Shown here: one piece after another, positions 42,848-51,681 of the stretch | How the letters are laid out: the number at the start of each line of letters is the position of its first letter | Numbering within the stretch: position 1 is the first letter of the stretch | From: Sphingobacteriales bacterium 46-32 | Lineage (GTDB): Bacteria > Bacteroidota > Bacteroidia > Chitinophagales > Chitinophagaceae | Direction of reading: 5' to 3' | NCBI GenBank assembly: GCA_001898485.1 | Contig: MKTY01000008.1 | Location: 62,001-126,000, forward strand | DNA length: 64,000 nucleotides | Notes under the pieces: model-generated | Told to the model about the DNA's origin: nothing | Databases searched by the model: none | The model's input: only the letters and a program-made list of their open reading frames with translations | Made by a program: the position numbers and the translations under genes

Positions 42848-43942
42848 TTAAGATTTAAGAACAGGCAAATCTAGCTCAAATCGTCTACCTAATTGCTGCA
42901 GATCTTCCCACACGACCGGCAGCAGCGGGATACCCTGCTGTAACCTTTCTGCCTGCATTTCGCGCTCAGGATCGCCGGGTACCAGTACTTTTTGCTGACC
43001 TGGAGCCGGCTTTGCCTCTCTGAAACCGCGAATCCAGTGGTCCATACTGGCTTTAAACTCGTCTGCAGGCCGGAACGCATCTACACGCATGGCCCCAAGA
43101 AAGTGGCCGATGCCTTTGCCCGGCTGCTGGCTGGGCAGTGGCACATAAGCGGGAAATGGCGGCACCCAGGGCGCATAGTTGGCGCCACTTAACAGGGCTG
43201 AAAAAATATCTACAATAGCCCCCAGTGCATATCCTTTATGGCTGCCGTGATCGCGATCCCCACCCAGCGGCAGCAATGCACCTCCTTTTTTCAGAATATG
43301 CGGATCATTGCTTGGGTTACCTTCGGCATCCTGAACCCAACCGTCAGGTGTCGGCTGACTTTTGCGTTGAAGGATTTCGAGTTTACCGTTGGCAGCGGTA
43401 GTAGTCGCCAGATCAGCCACAAACGGAGGTTCTTCCCCGGCAGGAGCCACTACGCAAATGGGATTTGTACCCAGCATTTTATCGATGGAGAAAGTAGGTG
43501 CTACCAATGGACTGGCATTGGTCATCGCAATTCCCATCATATCATATTCCAACGCCATCATGGCATGACAGGCAGCAATCCCGAAATGATTACTGTTTTG
43601 CACACTCACCCAACCTGTGCCTACCTGCTTTGCTTTTTCAATAGCCAGCTTCATGGCAAAGGGCGCTACTACCAGCCCCAGTCCGCTATCACCATCGACT
43701 ACCGCCGTAGAAGGCGTTTCATGAATAACCCGGATATCGGGAGTCGCATTTACGCGTTTATTTTCCCATAACCGCACATATCCGCTAAGGCGGGCTACAC
43801 CATGAGAATCTATACCCCTGAGATCGGCTGACAATAAGGTTTCAGCAGCTGTGGCAGCCTGTTGTTCGGGACAACCTATTGCAATAAACACGTGGCGTGT
43901 GAAAGCCAGTAGCTGGCTATAATCAAAGACAAATTCCTGCAT
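42848..43942 (-). CDS. Ldh_2-family NAD(P)-dependent malate/lactate dehydrogenase-like enzyme
   Basis: 364 residues, cytoplasmic. The Ldh_2 (malate/L-lactate/ureidoglycolate dehydrogenase) family is recognised by DLRGIDSHGVARLSGYV (about residues 36-52), VQNSNHFGIAACHAMMAL with the catalytic His, TNASPLVAPTF, GTNPICVVAPAG and the nucleotide-binding DHGSHKGYALG. The substrate cannot be chosen from the sequence: malate, sulfolactate, lactate and ureidoglycolate enzymes share these motifs. Upstream of the lipoprotein gene on the same strand. Confidence 0.9.
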   Translation of the reverse strand: MQEFVFDYSQLLAFTRHVFIAIGCPEQQAATAAETLLSADLRGIDSHGVARLSGYVRLWENKRVNATPDIRVIHETPSTAVVDGDSGLGLVVAPFAMKLAIEKAKQVGTGWVSVQNSNHFGIAACHAMMALEYDMMGIAMTNASPLVAPTFSIDKMLGTNPICVVAPAGEEPPFVADLATTTAANGKLEILQRKSQPTPDGWVQDAEGNPSNDPHILKKGGALLPLGGDRDHGSHKGYALGAIVDIFSALLSGANYAPWVPPFPAYVPLPSQQPGKGIGHFLGAMRVDAFRPADEFKASMDHWIRGFREAKPAPGQQKVLVPGDPEREMQAERLQQGIPLLPVVWEDLQQLGRRFELDLPVLKS

Positions 43943-43976
43943 GCAGTAAGAATCAACACTTTTAGAGCTGGTTATA

Positions 43977-44007
43977 ATTAAGCCGCAGCAATATGCTGCG
44001 GCTTAAT
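43977..44007. terminator. Perfect 14-bp stem terminator after ssb
   Basis: Arms 43977-43990 and 43994-44007 (ATTAAGCCGCAGCA and complement) around an ATA loop, 10 bp after the ssb stop codon on the minus strand. Confidence 0.8.
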
Positions 44008-44016
44008 CTACTAATA

Positions 44017-44469
44017 TCAGAATGGCAGATCATCAGCAGCATCCGCACCAGCATCACTGCCGGAAGACACGGCACTATTGCCACTATTGTAGCTATTGTT
44101 GTTATTACCTGCACCGGAATACGCCCCAGCATTACCGCCACCACCTTCAGTACCTCTGCCACCCAGCAATTGAATTTCACGGATTCTCAGCACCAGTGAT
44201 GCTCCGGACGTGCCGTCATTGCGCTGAAAGGAACGCACCTCAGGCTGGCCTTCTGCAAAAACCTGTTTGCCTTTGGTAAGATATTGAGCAACAGCCGTAC
44301 GATCGGTCCAGTAAGAACAATCCACCCAGGTCGTCTTTTCCTGCAGATTACCCTGCGCGTCTTTATACTTCTCTGTATGGGCAACGGTAAAGTTGATCAC
44401 ATTCTTGCCATTCACGGTATTCACCACGCAATCCTTGCCGAGGTTACCAATAACTTGCATTTTTATCAT
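44017..44469 (-). CDS. ssb: Single-stranded DNA-binding protein
   Basis: 150 residues. The OB fold covers about 1-108 (VIGNLGKDCVVN, NFTVAHTEKYKD, TTWVDCSYW, VFAEGQPEVRSF). A Gly/Asn/Ser-rich flexible linker and the acidic C-terminal tip DDLPF, which recruits repair and replication partners, follow. Binds ssDNA as a tetramer. Start at ATG 44469; an ATG three codons later would give the more usual MQVIGN start, and the two cannot be separated. Confidence 0.97.
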   Translation of the reverse strand: MIKMQVIGNLGKDCVVNTVNGKNVINFTVAHTEKYKDAQGNLQEKTTWVDCSYWTDRTAVAQYLTKGKQVFAEGQPEVRSFQRNDGTSGASLVLRIREIQLLGGRGTEGGGGNAGAYSGAGNNNNSYNSGNSAVSSGSDAGADAADDLPF

Positions 44470-44647
44470 AATGGTAGATTTTTACAATTTAAAACAAAGC
44501 GGCAAGTTAGTATTATTATCGGGCCTGTCAGCGCCGGAAGAGAACAAGGCACCAGAGCCTGACAGGTTTGTTAATAACTTTTACTAACCTACCGCCAACT
44601 ACCCCATGTATGCAAGATACAATTGGCGGGCAGCCTGTTCCAAGAGA

Positions 44648-44695
44648 AAAAAACAGGAATTTCAGGAGAAAAACCTCACCGAATTCCTGTTTTTT
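44648..44695. terminator. Inverted-repeat terminator downstream of M14 peptidase
   Basis: Arms AAAAAACAGGAATT (44648-44661) and AATTCCTGTTTTTT (44682-44695) pair perfectly over 14 bp around a 20-nt loop, 27 bp past the stop of the minus-strand peptidase gene. Confidence 0.7.
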
Positions 44696-44721
44696 AAACG
44701 CTTTAATTCTGTATAAACCCG

Positions 44722-47286
44722 TCAGTCTTCTGTACGGGCGCTTGCCGCATCAATCGTACGGCCAAAAAAGATGGCATTCATAAACAACCGGGTTCCACCC
44801 AGCCAGAATGCCCGAAAATTAGGATTGTCGGCGATATTGATAACCCTTCCGCTTCCCACTGTATTCACCACTACCGCTGCCGATTGCTGAATAGCTTCAA
44901 GGTTTTCGCGGCTCACCCATCCGCTTTGCAGCGGTTTGGCACCATAAGCAAATGGAGTAGCATAAGGATTTTTGCTCTTTTCCATAAACACCCGGTTGGC
45001 CTTAAACATACTTACCACCGGCTGGCGGTAACCCCAGGCCAGCGGATGAGAAAGATCGGCCCTGGCTTCAAAAATAGCTCCGCTTACCTGCTGCGCTCCC
45101 GCAACCTGCTCCCTGTCGGCATAGGTCAGCTTTTGCATACTGTCAGTTGCTGGTTTTACCTTTTTAAAAGTTACCCCCGAGATACCGTTTTGCGCAGCCC
45201 AGCTTACCGCTTCTTCGAGTAAAATAAGCGTACCACCCGCCTGTACCCAGCTTTTTAATTTTTCCTTATTCAGATCCTGGTAACTCCCTCCTACCATAAT
45301 AAGTGTATTATAACGATCCGCATTTACCCGATTAAACTGCGACTGCTCCAGATGTGTGGCAGGCATATCCATTCGCTGATCGAGGAGAAACCATGCCTCA
45401 CCTGCATCGGTGGCGTTTACACCACTGCCTACTATCATAGCAACAGCTGGTGTTGTAAGTGGAGCAAAACGGCTGCTGCCGAGGTCGCTGCCGCTGGCAG
45501 AACTTCCGGACCCCACAGCATATACATTCAATCCATTTTCTTCTGCCGCCTGTCTTATCTGTTCATAGAGAGCCGCACTGTTCATCGATTGCAGCGATAC
45601 GGGAATTTCAATAGTGCCATAATTGAATTTGCGCAATTGCCCGTTTGCCAGTATTTCAAATGGCTGCGTGGCTACCCGTGTAAGCACTCCTTTCTTTTGT
45701 AAGGTATATAATGCCCGTGGAGCCAGCAGCTCGTCCCATTCAAACAAATAGGCATAGGCCGATTGTCCGCCTGTTACCTGCCCTTTTTCAAATACGGCTT
45801 CGTCTACCCTTTTACCCAGTGCAGCGGCAGCCGGCAATACCTGCATGGAAGGAAGACCAAATGCCAGCGGCATGGTCCAGGAAGTGATATCATAGAAAAG
45901 ACTGTCGCGATAAGTAGTGGTACGATCAAATATGGCTTTTATCAGCCTGGCCTGAGGTTGCTGCAGCGGCACTGCAAAAGAGGTACCGGGTTCAAAATTT
46001 TGTGTTTCCGTTTTTATACCGGCTCTCAGGTCATATACCTCTATCTGGTGACGCAACAGCATCTGCACAAAGAGAGAAGTCTTACGCTTATCGGTTGCAG
46101 AGCCGAATACATATACAGACGGAGCTCCTGCTGCCTGCACAGCTGTGCGATAAAATTCCCGCTGCCATTGTAAAAAATCTTTACGCAACGCACGGGCTCC
46201 TTCGAGTGTAGACAACGTTGTTACAAACTGATTACGGATAGTAAAAGGAAAGCTCAGTAATCCATTGCTGGTTTGCTGCAGGTGCCCGCGCGAACTGGCC
46301 TGCTCAAACAAAATACCTATAGCTCCGTTTACATCGGGATACGTAGATCCTTTTCCGTAATAGAAGTCATCATAATTTTCTTTGGTAAAATAAAGTGATC
46401 CGATACGATCGAGATAGCGGGCATGAAACTGTCCCAGCCGGGCAGTCAGCTCCTGGTTTTTATCGGGCGTTAGCGGATTGACACGCGAAGGAACACCTGG
46501 CTGAAAAAAGAAAGTAGCATTACTACCCTGCTCATGATGATCGGTAAGAATATTAGGTTTCCATTTATGAAACCATGCCAGCCGGTTCTGGCTTTCTACA
46601 TGTACTGCAGGCAGCCAGTCTCTGTTAAGGTCAAACCAGTAGTGGTTGAAGCGGCCACCGGGCCATACCTCGTTAAACTCGCGCGATGCCGGATCACTGA
46701 CCAGGTTTTTGCTGCGATGCTGATTGGCCCATGTCGAAAAACGCTGTAATCCATCCGGATTAAAAGATGGGTCGAATAGTATCACCACATTGTCGAGCAG
46801 TGCTTCAATTTGTGGCCCCTGTGCCGCTGCCAGATAATAGGCGCTTACCAGTGCTGCATTGGCGCCACTGGGCTCATTGCCATGAATAGAATGTCCGATG
46901 TATACAACTATCGGCATATCATCAATCGGCAGACTGGCCGATTGACTGGGATCCGTCAGCTGCACATGCTGCTTACGGATTTCTTCGAGACGCTGATGAT
47001 TGCGCGGAGACGTAATAATCAGTAAGACCTGTGGTCTTTTTTCATACGTAAACCCCATCACTTCCAGTTTGATGCGATCGGGTGCCGCTGCCGCTACGGC
47101 TTTCATATAATTGACCAGCCGGTCATGCGTCACATGATATTCACCTACTTCATGGTAGATCACGTCTTTGGGACGGGGAATAGCGGGATTGTACTTTACA
47201 CTGTCGGGCAGATAATAGGAAAGATCCTGCCCCTGAGCCAGGCCCGCCAGCAGCACACAGCCCAGCATAAAGAAAAATTTTCTCAT
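44722..47286 (-). CDS. Secreted M14 family zinc carboxypeptidase, 854 aa
   Basis: Signal peptide (MRKFFFMLGCVLLAGLAQGQ). An M14 domain covers about 50-360: zinc ligands H135 and E138 (GHSIHGNEPSGAN), a third His in DHHEQGSN (about 250), the substrate region FNPDGLQRFS, and the catalytic Glu E328 in GILFEQASSRG. The remaining 450 residues include a glutamine-amidotransferase-like beta/alpha region (NTLIMVGGSYQDL, TLILLEEAVSWA near 650-690), as in other large Bacteroidota M14 proteins. Likely releases C-terminal residues from peptides in the periplasm or outside the cell. Confidence 0.92.
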   Translation of the reverse strand: MRKFFFMLGCVLLAGLAQGQDLSYYLPDSVKYNPAIPRPKDVIYHEVGEYHVTHDRLVNYMKAVAAAAPDRIKLEVMGFTYEKRPQVLLIITSPRNHQRLEEIRKQHVQLTDPSQSASLPIDDMPIVVYIGHSIHGNEPSGANAALVSAYYLAAAQGPQIEALLDNVVILFDPSFNPDGLQRFSTWANQHRSKNLVSDPASREFNEVWPGGRFNHYWFDLNRDWLPAVHVESQNRLAWFHKWKPNILTDHHEQGSNATFFFQPGVPSRVNPLTPDKNQELTARLGQFHARYLDRIGSLYFTKENYDDFYYGKGSTYPDVNGAIGILFEQASSRGHLQQTSNGLLSFPFTIRNQFVTTLSTLEGARALRKDFLQWQREFYRTAVQAAGAPSVYVFGSATDKRKTSLFVQMLLRHQIEVYDLRAGIKTETQNFEPGTSFAVPLQQPQARLIKAIFDRTTTYRDSLFYDITSWTMPLAFGLPSMQVLPAAAALGKRVDEAVFEKGQVTGGQSAYAYLFEWDELLAPRALYTLQKKGVLTRVATQPFEILANGQLRKFNYGTIEIPVSLQSMNSAALYEQIRQAAEENGLNVYAVGSGSSASGSDLGSSRFAPLTTPAVAMIVGSGVNATDAGEAWFLLDQRMDMPATHLEQSQFNRVNADRYNTLIMVGGSYQDLNKEKLKSWVQAGGTLILLEEAVSWAAQNGISGVTFKKVKPATDSMQKLTYADREQVAGAQQVSGAIFEARADLSHPLAWGYRQPVVSMFKANRVFMEKSKNPYATPFAYGAKPLQSGWVSRENLEAIQQSAAVVVNTVGSGRVINIADNPNFRAFWLGGTRLFMNAIFFGRTIDAASARTED

Positions 47287-47346
47287 AGATTGTTGATTGA
47301 TTGGAACGGGGAAGATAGGGAAATGAGGGGATTTGAAGAGGAGGGA

Positions 47347-47444
47347 GTAATGTGCTGATGTGCTAATGTGCTGATGTGCTAATGTGCTGATGTGCTAATG
47401 TGCTGATGGGCTGATGGGCTGATGTGCTAATGTGCTGATGCTGA
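47347..47444. repeat. Array of about twelve 8-bp ATGTGCTR units in a divergent gap
   Basis: Alternating ATGTGCTG and ATGTGCTA units (16-bp dimers), with a few ATGGGCTG variants. Inverted copies CCCATCAGCACATTAC (47539-47554) lie about 100 bp further on, so the segment can form a large hairpin. A GTTTAAAG unit follows at about 47446. The array lies in the 361-bp divergent region between the M14 peptidase and mnmA starts and contains no gene. Confidence 0.85.
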
Positions 47445-47647
47445 GTTTAAAGTGATTTCTTTAAATTACTTATACCCTTTATCTCTGGCCACAGACACTA
47501 GTGATCTTCAAATCGTCAGGGACGCAAAGAGTTATTAACCCATCAGCACATTACTCAGATTCTCACATCATCCTAAACCTTCCACTTCTTCAATTGTAGT
47601 ATCTTTGCCTCTTGCCCGGGCGTCAAAACCGGGTGTAAGTGTTTTTT

Positions 47648-48757
47648 ATGAGCAGAAATGGAAAAGTGCTGGTAGCGATGAGCGGCGGTATTGACAGTAC
47701 CGTTACGGCCCTCATGCTCAATGATCAGGGTTATGAAGTTGTGGGTATAACCATGAAGACCTGGGATTACAGCAGCAGTGGTGGCGGTAAGAAAGAAACC
47801 GGCTGCTGCAATGTTGATAGTTTTAATGATGCCCGCCAGGCCGCTGTCGAGCACGGCTTTCCCCATTATATTCTTGATATCCGCGAAGAGTTTGGTGATT
47901 TTGTGATCAACAATTTTGTGGACGAATATCTTGCTGGCCGCACTCCCAATCCCTGCGTGCTCTGTAATACACATATTAAATGGCGTGCCCTTCTCAAACG
48001 TGCCGATGCACTGGGCTGCGATTATATTGCCACCGGGCATTACGCCAAAATAGCCCGGCATAGCAATGACCGCTTTTACGTAAGTAAAGCTGTAGACGAA
48101 ACGAAGGACCAGAGTTATGTACTCTGGGGGCTGCAGCAGGATTTGCTAAGCCGGACATTACTACCCCTCGGTCCTTACCGCAAAACGGAGATCCGCCAAA
48201 TGGCAATGGACTACGGATACCCAGCCCTCGCTACCAAAAGCGAAAGCTATGAGATCTGTTTTGTACCCGACAACGATTACCGGGGTTTTCTAAAACGCCG
48301 TGTGGAAGGCCTTGAAGACAAAGTGGCCGGTGGCCTGTTTGTTGATAAAGACGGAAATGTTTTAGGAAAACATAAAGGCTACCCCTTTTATACAATTGGT
48401 CAGCGCAAGGGACTGGACATTGCACTGGGCCGACCCGTATTTGTAACCCGTATTGACCCCGCATCCAATACCGTTACGCTCGGCGATGAGGCAGACCTGG
48501 AGCAAAACGAAATGATCGTGGGCAAACTCAACATGCTTAAATATGATACGGTAACCCCGGGCATGGAAGCCACGACCAAGATTCGTTATAAAGACAGCGG
48601 CTCACTTTCAAACCTGTATCCCGAAAACGGTACCATGAAAGTGCATTTCTATCAGCATGCCAAGGGCATTGCTCCCGGACAAAGTGCTGTTTTTTATGAA
48701 GGCGATGATGTAATCGGAGGTGGTATTATTCAAATGGGCACCCGATTGCCAGGCTGA
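47648..48757 (+). CDS. mnmA: tRNA-specific 2-thiouridylase
   Basis: Adds sulfur to U34 of Lys, Glu and Gln tRNAs using ATP and a persulfide relay. 369 residues from ATG 47648; a GTG three codons upstream is less likely. PP-loop VAMSGGIDSTVT (9-20). Catalytic Cys C103 (NPCVLCN) and C204 (YEICFVPDN). Also GHYAKIAR and YTIGQRKGLDIALG in the central and C-terminal beta domains. The cysteine desulfurase at 6.1 kb could be the sulfur donor. A TATCTTTG box lies at 47600-47607. Confidence 0.97.
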   Translation: MSRNGKVLVAMSGGIDSTVTALMLNDQGYEVVGITMKTWDYSSSGGGKKETGCCNVDSFNDARQAAVEHGFPHYILDIREEFGDFVINNFVDEYLAGRTPNPCVLCNTHIKWRALLKRADALGCDYIATGHYAKIARHSNDRFYVSKAVDETKDQSYVLWGLQQDLLSRTLLPLGPYRKTEIRQMAMDYGYPALATKSESYEICFVPDNDYRGFLKRRVEGLEDKVAGGLFVDKDGNVLGKHKGYPFYTIGQRKGLDIALGRPVFVTRIDPASNTVTLGDEADLEQNEMIVGKLNMLKYDTVTPGMEATTKIRYKDSGSLSNLYPENGTMKVHFYQHAKGIAPGQSAVFYEGDDVIGGGIIQMGTRLPG

Positions 48758-48892
48758 TCAAAACGCAATAAAAACTCCCCCTTCACGTTTTATCCAGTTG
48801 GTTATCAATACCACCTGTGGATTAAAATGCAAATAATTGCGTTTCACGGTTTTATGATTTTCAATTTGTATCCTGGAGCTAACTAAACGCTT

Positions 48893-49663
48893 ATGACTTC
48901 CTTTTTACGCCTGCGGCTGGGTCTGATTGCTCTTTCCTGCATCAGCCTCTTTTCCTGTTCTGACAAGAAAGAAGACCTGCAGCTGGAACCTGTCTCCGAT
49001 TATATCCCCGTGCAGGTGGGTAAGTACATTACTTACCGCCTCGATTCCCTGGTATTTGTCGATTTTCAGCGCCACCCGGAAACACATAGTTATCTGGTAA
49101 AACATGTTGTAGATGCACAAATCACCGATGGTCAGGGCAATCCCAGTTATCGCATCTACCGCTATATAAAAAATGCAGATGGCTCGGGCGAATGGAATGC
49201 CAATGGTTCTTATGTGATCACCCCGTTCAATAACCGGATTGAACTGGTAGAAGATAATCTCCGCTTTATCAAATTACAGGCCCCTGTGAGAGAGGGAACA
49301 ACCTGGCGGGGCAACACATACCTGCCCACAGACCCTTATGATTCATATGGTTTCAATTTCAGTAACGATGATGATATCCGTACCTGGGATTTTTATTACC
49401 AGTTATTCGAATCCAGCTATAGCGTAAATGGCGAAACCTATGCTGATGTATGGACAGTAGAACAACAGGATGACTTTTCAAATGTGCCGGTAGCTGATCC
49501 TGAAAGTTATGGATATAAAAGCCGCTCGGTAGAAAAATACAGCAAGGGCATCGGACTGGTTTACCGCGAATATGAATTATGGGAATACCAACCTAACCTC
49601 AGCGGTCCCGACCCTTATTATACAGGCTTTGGCATCACGATGTGGATGGTGGACCATAACTAA
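48893..49663 (+). CDS. Lipoprotein of unknown function, 256 aa
   Basis: Signal MTSFLRLRLGLIALSCISLFSCSDKK with the lipid Cys at about residue 22. The mature domain is beta-rich with many Tyr and Asp (YIPVQVGKYITYRLDSLVF, GTTWRGNTYLPTDPYDSYG, YSKGIGLVYREYELWEYQPN). This resembles the small surface lipoproteins common in Bacteroidota; no named domain recognised. The subtilase gene follows 41 bp downstream on the same strand. The 48758-48892 gap shows only A/T-rich sequence with short inverted bits. Confidence 0.8.
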   Translation: MTSFLRLRLGLIALSCISLFSCSDKKEDLQLEPVSDYIPVQVGKYITYRLDSLVFVDFQRHPETHSYLVKHVVDAQITDGQGNPSYRIYRYIKNADGSGEWNANGSYVITPFNNRIELVEDNLRFIKLQAPVREGTTWRGNTYLPTDPYDSYGFNFSNDDDIRTWDFYYQLFESSYSVNGETYADVWTVEQQDDFSNVPVADPESYGYKSRSVEKYSKGIGLVYREYELWEYQPNLSGPDPYYTGFGITMWMVDHN

Positions 49664-49704
49664 AACCCAATTGCCTAACTTTGAAGAAGGCAATGTGGAG
49701 TTTT

Positions 49705-51681
49705 ATGAAATACCTTCTTTGTACAATACTGCTTCTATGCTCACTGCTGCCAGAGGCAGGTGCGCAATACAACCGATACCTGGTTCAGTTTAAACACAAA
49801 GGTGCTACTACTTTCAGTCTTGCCAACCCCGCAGCTTACCTGTCTGCACGCGCGCTGGAACGCCGCAGCCGGTTTCAGATTCCAGTCGACAGTACAGATA
49901 TTCCCATACCAGCCAGCTACATTGAGCAGATACAGCAAATAGCCGGTGTAACGATCCTTAACCAGTCACGCTGGCTCAATGCTATCAGCATTCAAACCAG
50001 CAGCAGCGCCTCCATTAGCAGTATTGAAGCCTTACCGTTTGTACGCAGCGTAAGCGGACTCGCTGCACGTGGTATTGCTCCCCGTATGCCCAAAGAAGAA
50101 GAACTGCTGGCAGATCCTCCACTGGTGCGTCGTGCACAAAGACAATTAACCAATGACTATTACGAGTATGGCAATAACTCTTTCGCAGAAATTCATTTGC
50201 ACAATGGAGAGTTTTTGCACAACATAGGTCTGCGTGGACAGGGTATGCATATAGCCATGCTCGATGGAGGTTTTTTTAACTATACCAGTCTGCGTGCATT
50301 TGACAGCATCAATATCAACGGCCAGGTATTAAGCACCTGGGATTTTGTAGCACGGAATGCCAGTGTTGCAGAAGACAACTCACATGGTATGATGTGCCTC
50401 TCTACAATTGCGGCTAATATACCCGGAGAGTTTATCGGTAAAGCCCCCAAAGCAAGCTTTCATCTTTTCCGTACCGAAGATGTGTCATCTGAATACCCGA
50501 TCGAGGAATTCAACTGGGCCTGCGGGGCTGAACGGGCAGACAGTATAGGTGCCGATATTATCTCCAGTTCGCTGGGTTATGGATATGAATTCAGTTCACC
50601 TGTAGCCGATTATCCATTCAGCGATCTGGATGGCAACACCACCATCTCAGCACGTGCTGCTGATATAGCTGCGGCCAAAGGGTTGCTGGTGTTTAACTCT
50701 GCCGGCAACTCAGGTAATGATTACTGGAAACGTATTACTACACCTGCCGATGGCGATAGTGTGGTAGCCGTCGGTGCCGTAAATATTGATGGTGTGGTGG
50801 GAACGTTTTCCAGCTACGGACCTTCGGCCGATGGCCGCGTAAAACCAGACCTTGCATCGGTTGGTGTAGCAGCATTGGTCCAGTCTACTGCAAATACCAT
50901 CAGCGCATCGAATGGTACCTCTTTTGCCTGCCCCAATATGGCGGGACTGGCAACCTGTCTCTGGCAGGGCTTTCCGGAATTTTCGAATATGCAAATCGTA
51001 CAGGCATTGAAAGAAGCCAGTAGCATTTATAATAGCCCCAACAACCGGATCGGCTATGGCATTCCGGATATGAAAAAAGCTGTGGGAGATTTGCTGGTGG
51101 CTTTTTCTACTGCCAGTATTACACAGACAGCCTGCACGGTAAAAATCAATTGGACCAGTAAGGATGTCTCTGCCATGCGGTATGAAATTGAACGGTTACT
51201 GCCCGGAGAAACGCAGTTTAAGAAAGTAGATATGCTCGCAGCAACTGCTGGCACTACGCTGCATACTCATTCTTATGAGCGCAGTCTCTCGCTCGATAGT
51301 CTCGGCAAAGGCCTTATCACCTATCGCATCCGGCAGATTATTGATACAGCAGCAGCCAGTTTTACAGCCCGTTATATTGATACGGTCAGCGTGGTAGTAA
51401 CAGATCTTTGTCCGCCGGTTCAGCACGACAGGGCATATCTTTCGCCCAATCCATCTGGCGGCAATACCAACCTCGTGATCGAAAGCATAAAAAACCTGCC
51501 TGGCTTTACTATTCGTATTTATGATATGGCCGGCCATCTCATTTATCAGCAGCAGGCCAGCAAGGAAGCAGGCAGAACCGTATATAATCTTCCCAGTCAG
51601 TTGTGGGCCAAAGGCCAGTACCTGGTTAATATTTTTTCAGGAAAAGAAATATTCAGTCAGCTGACTTTGCTACGGCTATAA
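49705..51681 (+). CDS. Secreted S8 subtilisin-like protease with T9SS sorting domain
   Basis: 658 residues from ATG 49705, which has GGAG just upstream and starts the signal peptide MKYLLCTILLLCSLLPEAGAQ; the frame extends upstream from a TTG without support. The catalytic triad is D187 (AMLDGGFF), H227 (NSHGMM) and S406 (NGTSFACPNMAG), with oxyanion Asn in VFNSAGNSGND. The last 80 residues (from about YLSPNPSGG, with RIYDMAGHLIY and GQYLVNIFSGKE) are a type A T9SS C-terminal sorting domain, so the protease is exported to the cell surface. Its stop overlaps the convergent methyltransferase gene by 6 bp. Confidence 0.95.
   Translation: MKYLLCTILLLCSLLPEAGAQYNRYLVQFKHKGATTFSLANPAAYLSARALERRSRFQIPVDSTDIPIPASYIEQIQQIAGVTILNQSRWLNAISIQTSSSASISSIEALPFVRSVSGLAARGIAPRMPKEEELLADPPLVRRAQRQLTNDYYEYGNNSFAEIHLHNGEFLHNIGLRGQGMHIAMLDGGFFNYTSLRAFDSININGQVLSTWDFVARNASVAEDNSHGMMCLSTIAANIPGEFIGKAPKASFHLFRTEDVSSEYPIEEFNWACGAERADSIGADIISSSLGYGYEFSSPVADYPFSDLDGNTTISARAADIAAAKGLLVFNSAGNSGNDYWKRITTPADGDSVVAVGAVNIDGVVGTFSSYGPSADGRVKPDLASVGVAALVQSTANTISASNGTSFACPNMAGLATCLWQGFPEFSNMQIVQALKEASSIYNSPNNRIGYGIPDMKKAVGDLLVAFSTASITQTACTVKINWTSKDVSAMRYEIERLLPGETQFKKVDMLAATAGTTLHTHSYERSLSLDSLGKGLITYRIRQIIDTAAASFTARYIDTVSVVVTDLCPPVQHDRAYLSPNPSGGNTNLVIESIKNLPGFTIRIYDMAGHLIYQQQASKEAGRTVYNLPSQLWAKGQYLVNIFSGKEIFSQLTLLRL

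Noticed and set aside
47347-47444. CRISPR or coding repeat
   Set aside because: Pure 8-bp tandem units without spacers; the unit length is not a multiple of three and no frame with a start codon runs through.
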